29,676 nucleotides of DNA, from contig JBAXSE010000016.1 in assembly GCA_037130845.1 (NCBI GenBank), positions 1 to 29,676 of the forward strand, in the 5' to 3' direction. Source of the stretch: 1-14-0-10-37-14 sp037130845. GTDB lineage: Bacteria; Patescibacteriota; Patescibacteriia; Patescibacteriales; Patescibacteriaceae. Both the position numbers and the translations under genes were made by a program. Below the pieces are notes generated by a model that was given only the letters and a program-made list of their open reading frames with translations, was not told the origin of the DNA and did not search any database. Positions 26,832 to 29,676 of the stretch are shown piece by piece; the first letter of the stretch is position 1, and each line of letters starts with the position of its first letter.

Positions 26832-28325
26832 ATGTTTCCAGACTATTTGTTACAAATCATTAAGACTCTGCAGGCTGCCGGCTTCGAAGCTTATGCGGTG
26901 GGGGGTTGCGTGCGCGATTCATTGATGCAGCGGATACCCAATGATTGGGATGTTACCACCAATGCCCGACCTGAACAGGTGCAGGCGCTTTTTCCGACCG
27001 CGGTTTATGAAAATCTTTTCGGTACTGTCCTAGTCAAGGTGCAGAATGAAGATGGCGTGACCGAAGATGTGGTGGAAGTCACTACTTACCGCAGCGAAAA
27101 GGGCTACAGCGACCATCGTCGGCCCGATGAGGTGAACTTCGAGACCGAGCTGGACAAAGATCTGGAACGCCGTGACTTTACTATCAATGCCATGGCGCTA
27201 ATGCCGGTACCGGAATCGGGCGGCATGGAGCTGGGCGAGTTTCGCTCGATCGTCGAGGTGGGCGGGGAGCCGGCCGTGCTGGTTGACCTGTTCGGCGGAC
27301 AGAAGGATATCAAGAAGAGGGTAATCCGCGCGGTGGGTGAGCCGGAATGGCGCTTTAAGGAAGATGCTTTGCGCATGATGCGGGCTGTTCGCTTTGCTTG
27401 CCAATTAGGCTTTGATATAGAGCCGAAAACCGAACGTAATATCGCCAAGCTGGCGCCGTCTATTCGCTTTGTGGCCAACGAGCGCATCAAGGATGAGCTT
27501 GTTAAGATTTTGTCGGCACCAGACCCGGCTTTTGGCATCCGTAAAATGAAGGATTTGAATCTGCTGCATTATATTATTCCTGAGCTGGATGCGGGCAGCG
27601 GAGTGCAACAGAGCCGCCACCATATCCATGATGTCTTTGAGCATAATCTCTTGAGTCTTAAACATTGTCCCAATCAGCAATGGCAGGTGCGTTTGGCCGC
27701 CTTGTTCCACGACATCGCCAAGCCGCAGACACGCAAGATTATCGACGGCATCGCCACTTTTTATAATCATGAATACACAGGCGCCAAGCTGACGCGCAAG
27801 ATTATGACGCGGCTTAAGTTTCCGACGGCCGATATCGACCGCGTGACTAATCTGGTCAAGAATCATATGTTCTATTATATGGTGGATGAGGTGACGGCGG
27901 CCAGCGTGCGGCGCTTGATTGCTAAAACCGGCCGTGAGAATCTGCAGGATTTAATCGACTTGCGAGTGGCCGATCGTCTGGGTTCCGGCACGCCCAAGGC
28001 TATGCCTTATAAACTGCGTCACTTGCAGTATATGATGGAAAAGGTGCAGAATGATCCGGTGTCGGTCAAGATGTTGGCTATCAATGGCGACAATTTGATT
28101 AATGATCTGCACATCGAGCCGGGACCGAAATTCGGCTGTTTGCTGGATTGCCTGTTGGCGGAAGTACTGGAAGATCCGCGCCATAATACGCGCGACCATC
28201 TGCTGGTGCGGGCCGAAGAATTAATGAAAGAAGATTTGGAAACTTTGCGCGCTCAGGCCAGGAGCTTGATCGAAGAAAAGCGTGAAGAAGAAGACAAAGC
28301 GATTAAGAAAAATTATAAAGTTTAA
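26832..28325 (+). CDS. cca: CCA-adding tRNA nucleotidyltransferase with HD domain
   Basis: 497 aa. It adds or repairs the 3' CCA of tRNAs. The class II polymerase-beta fold head has GGCVRD (24-29), the metal-binding DWD (38-40), and RRDFTINAMA (113-122). The RNA-binding helical part follows (about 175-240, with RMKDLNLL-type KMKDLNLLHYIIPEL). An HD domain follows (HDVFEH, FHDIAKP with His293-Asp294, and NHEYTGA), which in related enzymes has phosphatase or phosphodiesterase activity. The tail is charged. In this window tRNA-Leu lacks encoded CCA while tRNA-Ala has it, so the enzyme is needed. It starts 7 bases after the broken Bro-N gene and 5 bases before the cyclophilin gene; no own promoter is evident. 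Confidence 0.93.
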   Translation: MFPDYLLQIIKTLQAAGFEAYAVGGCVRDSLMQRIPNDWDVTTNARPEQVQALFPTAVYENLFGTVLVKVQNEDGVTEDVVEVTTYRSEKGYSDHRRPDEVNFETELDKDLERRDFTINAMALMPVPESGGMELGEFRSIVEVGGEPAVLVDLFGGQKDIKKRVIRAVGEPEWRFKEDALRMMRAVRFACQLGFDIEPKTERNIAKLAPSIRFVANERIKDELVKILSAPDPAFGIRKMKDLNLLHYIIPELDAGSGVQQSRHHIHDVFEHNLLSLKHCPNQQWQVRLAALFHDIAKPQTRKIIDGIATFYNHEYTGAKLTRKIMTRLKFPTADIDRVTNLVKNHMFYYMVDEVTAASVRRLIAKTGRENLQDLIDLRVADRLGSGTPKAMPYKLRHLQYMMEKVQNDPVSVKMLAINGDNLINDLHIEPGPKFGCLLDCLLAEVLEDPRHNTRDHLLVRAEELMKEDLETLRAQARSLIEEKREEEDKAIKKNYKV

Positions 28326-28330
28326 ATATT

Positions 28331-28888
28331 ATGCCAGAAAATACTAAAGATCTTTTTGCCGCCAATGAGGAAATTGCCGGTAGTACAGATGAAGAGCTAT
28401 CCGCTGAATATAGCGGCGCCAAGCTGCGCACCAGTGTCGGGGATATTACTGTTAAATTCTATGGCAGTGATTCGCCCAAGACGGTGGCAAACTTTATTAA
28501 GCTAAGCTTGATTAAGTTTTATGACGGCACCGCTTTCCATCGGGTTATCAAGGATTTTATGCTCCAGGGTGGTGACCCAAATTCCAAGGGCGCTGATCGC
28601 TCGCGCGATGGCCAGGGCGGCCCGGGCTACCAGTTTGCCGATGAATTCAACAGCCATCCGCTGGTTGCTGGCAGCTTGGCTATGGCTAATGCCGGACCGA
28701 ATACCAATGGCTCGCAATTTTTTATCGTGACAGCTCAGGCAACTCCTTGGCTGGACGGCAAGCATACTAATTTTGGTTATGTTGTAGCCGGTATGGAAGT
28801 GGTCAAGAAGATTGAGTCGATGGTGACTGACGCGAATGACCATCCGGTAACGGATGTGAAGATAAATAGCGTAGAATTGGTAAAATAA
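28331..28888 (+). CDS. peptidyl-prolyl cis-trans isomerase, cyclophilin type
   Basis: 185 aa. It speeds up proline isomerisation during protein folding. The catalytic block FHRVIKDFMLQGGDP contains Arg71; further marks are YQFADEF, AGSLAMANAGPNTNGSQFFI and TPWLDGKHTNFG with the conserved Trp140. A 30-residue acidic extension precedes the cyclophilin fold; no signal peptide is visible, so a cytosolic location is likely. It follows cca by 5 bases and is probably cotranscribed. Confidence 0.95.
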   Translation: MPENTKDLFAANEEIAGSTDEELSAEYSGAKLRTSVGDITVKFYGSDSPKTVANFIKLSLIKFYDGTAFHRVIKDFMLQGGDPNSKGADRSRDGQGGPGYQFADEFNSHPLVAGSLAMANAGPNTNGSQFFIVTAQATPWLDGKHTNFGYVVAGMEVVKKIESMVTDANDHPVTDVKINSVELVK

Positions 28889-28896
28889 GCCAATAT

Positions 28897-28925
28897 TTGA
28901 TTTTTTCGGATATTTGCTTTATAGT
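28897..28925 (+). promoter_or_regulatory. promoter of the tRNA-Ala gene
   Basis: TTGATT (28897-28902), 17-bp spacer, TATAGT (28920-28925). The transcript would begin near 28932, about 86 bases before the mature tRNA, and include the element at 28945-29001. Confidence 0.6.
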
Positions 28926-28944
28926 ATTTGGAGTTTACAAGGGC

Positions 28945-29001
28945 ATGCCTGCCTCGCCCTGTTTTATTGACTGTATGATGGTTGATTGAGCAAGGCGGGC
29001 C
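28945..29001 (+). repeat. inverted-repeat element upstream of tRNA-Ala
   Basis: GCCTGCCTCGC (28949-28959) pairs with GCAAGGCGGGC (28989-28999 region) with two G-U pairs around a loop of about 30 bases. Its left part, GCATGCCTGCCT...GCCCTGT, resembles the element after lepB (4533-4555). It is probably a dispersed intergenic repeat or part of the tRNA leader. Confidence 0.45.
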
Positions 29002-29017
29002 TTAGGTGTGCCTAATT

Positions 29018-29091
29018 GGGCCTATGGTATAGTGGTAGCACAGTGCATTCGCATTGCACAGACGGCGGTCCGATTCCGCCTAGGTCCACCA
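29018..29091 (+). tRNA. tRNA-Ala(CGC)
   Basis: 74 bases with encoded CCA. The acceptor GGGCCTA/TAGGTCC includes the G3-U70 pair that identifies alanine tRNAs; the discriminator is A. The anticodon stem GTGCA/TGCAC encloses TTCGCAT, anticodon CGC (reads GCG). The variable loop has 4 bases. The T-stem GGCGG/CCGCC encloses TCCGATT, where the nearly universal U55 is C. The D-stem has one mismatch (A12-C23). These two points make it slightly unusual but the fold is complete. Confidence 0.9.
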
Positions 29092-29174
29092 CTTCGCTCC
29101 GTGAATACCCGGAGCTTCGCGGTGCACGCACCGTTTCTGCCGCACTGCTTGTGTTTATCAACAGCGAAGTGGTG
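29087..29174 (+). repeat. structured element closed on the tRNA-Ala 3' end
   Basis: CACCACTTCGCT (29087-29098) contains the last tRNA bases and CCA. It is the exact complement of AGCGAAGTGGTG (29163-29174). Enclosed are hairpins CTCCG-TGAATACC-CGGAG (29097-29114) and CGGTG-CACG-CACCG (29120-29133). The tRNA 3' end could thus be held in a multi-branched stem. ATAGCTTTAGCG follows at 29181-29192 and also occurs, reversed, beside tRNA-Leu. No T tract; terminator function is unclear. The rest of the 138-base gap shows no gene. Confidence 0.6.
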
Positions 29175-29229
29175 TCCCGTATAGCTTTAGCGGCGTGGGG
29201 CTAAGTTAATTATCAATTAACCTAATTGT

Positions 29230-29571
29230 ATGTGGTTTATTAAATGGATATTATCGGCTGGGGCTATTTTGCTGGCCTCCTATCTGGTGCCGGGAGTGGT
29301 TGTCCAAAGCTTTTGGACGGCGTTGTGGCTGTCGGTTATCTTCGGCTTGGTGAATGTATCGCTTAAGCCCTTGCTGATCTTGTTGACTCTGCCGATTACT
29401 ATCTTGACTCTGGGCTTATTCACCTTGGTGATAGACGCCTCCTTGATGATGTTGGTTTCTTCCTTAATCAAAGGCTTTTTTGTGCCTGGATTCTGGACCG
29501 CCTTGCTTTTTAGTTTGGTTTTGTCTATATTTAACTACGTTTTGAATAGATTGACAGCTGAAAAGTTCTAG
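29230..29571 (+). CDS. YvlD-type (phage holin family 4) membrane protein
   Basis: 113 aa, four hydrophobic helices (about 5-23, 27-45, 52-80, 87-108). The sequence is typical of the PF04020 family: start WFIKWILSAGAILLASYLVPG, with the loop LVNVSLKPLLILLTLPITILTLG in the middle (given here in shortened form). The family is common in ordinary bacterial chromosomes; in Bacillus a member is linked to envelope stress. The name holin is only historical, and no phage genes lie here. No own promoter recognised. Confidence 0.85.
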   Translation: MWFIKWILSAGAILLASYLVPGVVVQSFWTALWLSVIFGLVNVSLKPLLILLTLPITILTLGLFTLVIDASLMMLVSSLIKGFFVPGFWTALLFSLVLSIFNYVLNRLTAEKF

Positions 29572-29676
29572 GGCAAGTTTCATCACGTGCCTTGTGTCGA
29601 GCTGTGGTCGCCTAATAGGCGAAAGGTATTATGCGCGATTCGGGTTCGTGCAATTGGGTTTAACGTGTTCTGTGTC
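29572..29676. other. end of window, nothing recognised
   Basis: The last 105 bases contain a small hairpin CGCCT-AAT-AGGCG (29610-29622) but no ORF, tRNA or terminator that I can support. A feature may begin here and continue outside the window. Confidence 0.3.

Noticed and set aside
29230..29571. True phage holin and prophage remnant
   Set aside because: The family name is historical; members are ordinary chromosomal membrane proteins and no phage genes flank it.
349..29571. UGA reassigned to Gly or Trp
   Set aside because: No in-frame TGA occurs inside conserved domains; absence of TGA stops alone does not show recoding.

Overview
The window reads as a chromosome segment from a Candidate Phyla Radiation (Patescibacteria, probably Parcubacteria/Falkowbacteria-like) bacterium. 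This is inferred from gene content, not from a marker-gene search. The signs are two large proteins that begin with a type IV secretion pilin-like two-helix module, thrombospondin type 3 repeat membrane proteins, a short RSH enzyme without the C-terminal regulatory domains, an anaerobic class III ribonucleotide reductase, near absence of Shine-Dalgarno sequences, extended -10 promoters with short leaders, and tight gene packing. None of the 23 coding regions ends in TGA (16 TAA, 7 TAG).

Layout: 1-181 tRNA-Leu(UAG) on the minus strand plus a tRNA-like fragment; 349-1164 a lone KilA-N gene; 1233-3749 PEP synthase; 3751-3933 a promoter and a strongly structured leader or small RNA before signal peptidase I (3934-4494); 4498-4711 a repeat-rich spacer; 4712-6309 a divergent HisRS and ribosomal protein S21; 6347-7810 (minus) an RSH (p)ppGpp enzyme, convergent with rpsU over a shared terminator and divergent from the next gene over interlocked promoters. 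From 7881 to 18555 lies a four-gene surface cluster: two pilin-module giant proteins (883 and 1842 aa) and two single-pass proteins with calcium-binding-type repeats. It runs into ybeY, a diacylglycerol/undecaprenol kinase gene, ftsA and ftsZ. From 22195 to 26012 lies a deoxynucleotide module: promoter, paired NrdR boxes, nrdR, nrdD and nrdG. The end carries a small membrane protein, a truncated Bro-N gene, the CCA-adding enzyme, a cyclophilin, tRNA-Ala(CGC) with a structured flank, and a YvlD-type membrane protein.

Most unusual point: nrdD stops just before its glycyl radical motif. The missing motif is encoded about 180 bp downstream in a separate 47-codon ORF (25129-25272) with its own promoter-like sequence, between nrdD and the activase gene nrdG. 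Class III reductase cannot work without this glycine, so either the radical domain is a detached subunit, or the transcript or translation is rejoined, or the gene is broken. Other points of interest are long perfect palindromes inside both phage-type genes (KilA-N 36 bp, Bro-N 25 bp, at nearly the same distance from the start), the degenerate HisRS active site, and the structured RNA before lepB.

How the parts fit: NrdR probably represses the nrd operon in response to dATP/ATP; NrdG would activate the NrdD glycyl radical; Rel links starvation to growth; FtsA/FtsZ drive division; LepB would process secreted proteins such as the surface cluster; the CCA-adding enzyme is needed because tRNA-Leu does not encode CCA, whereas tRNA-Ala does.
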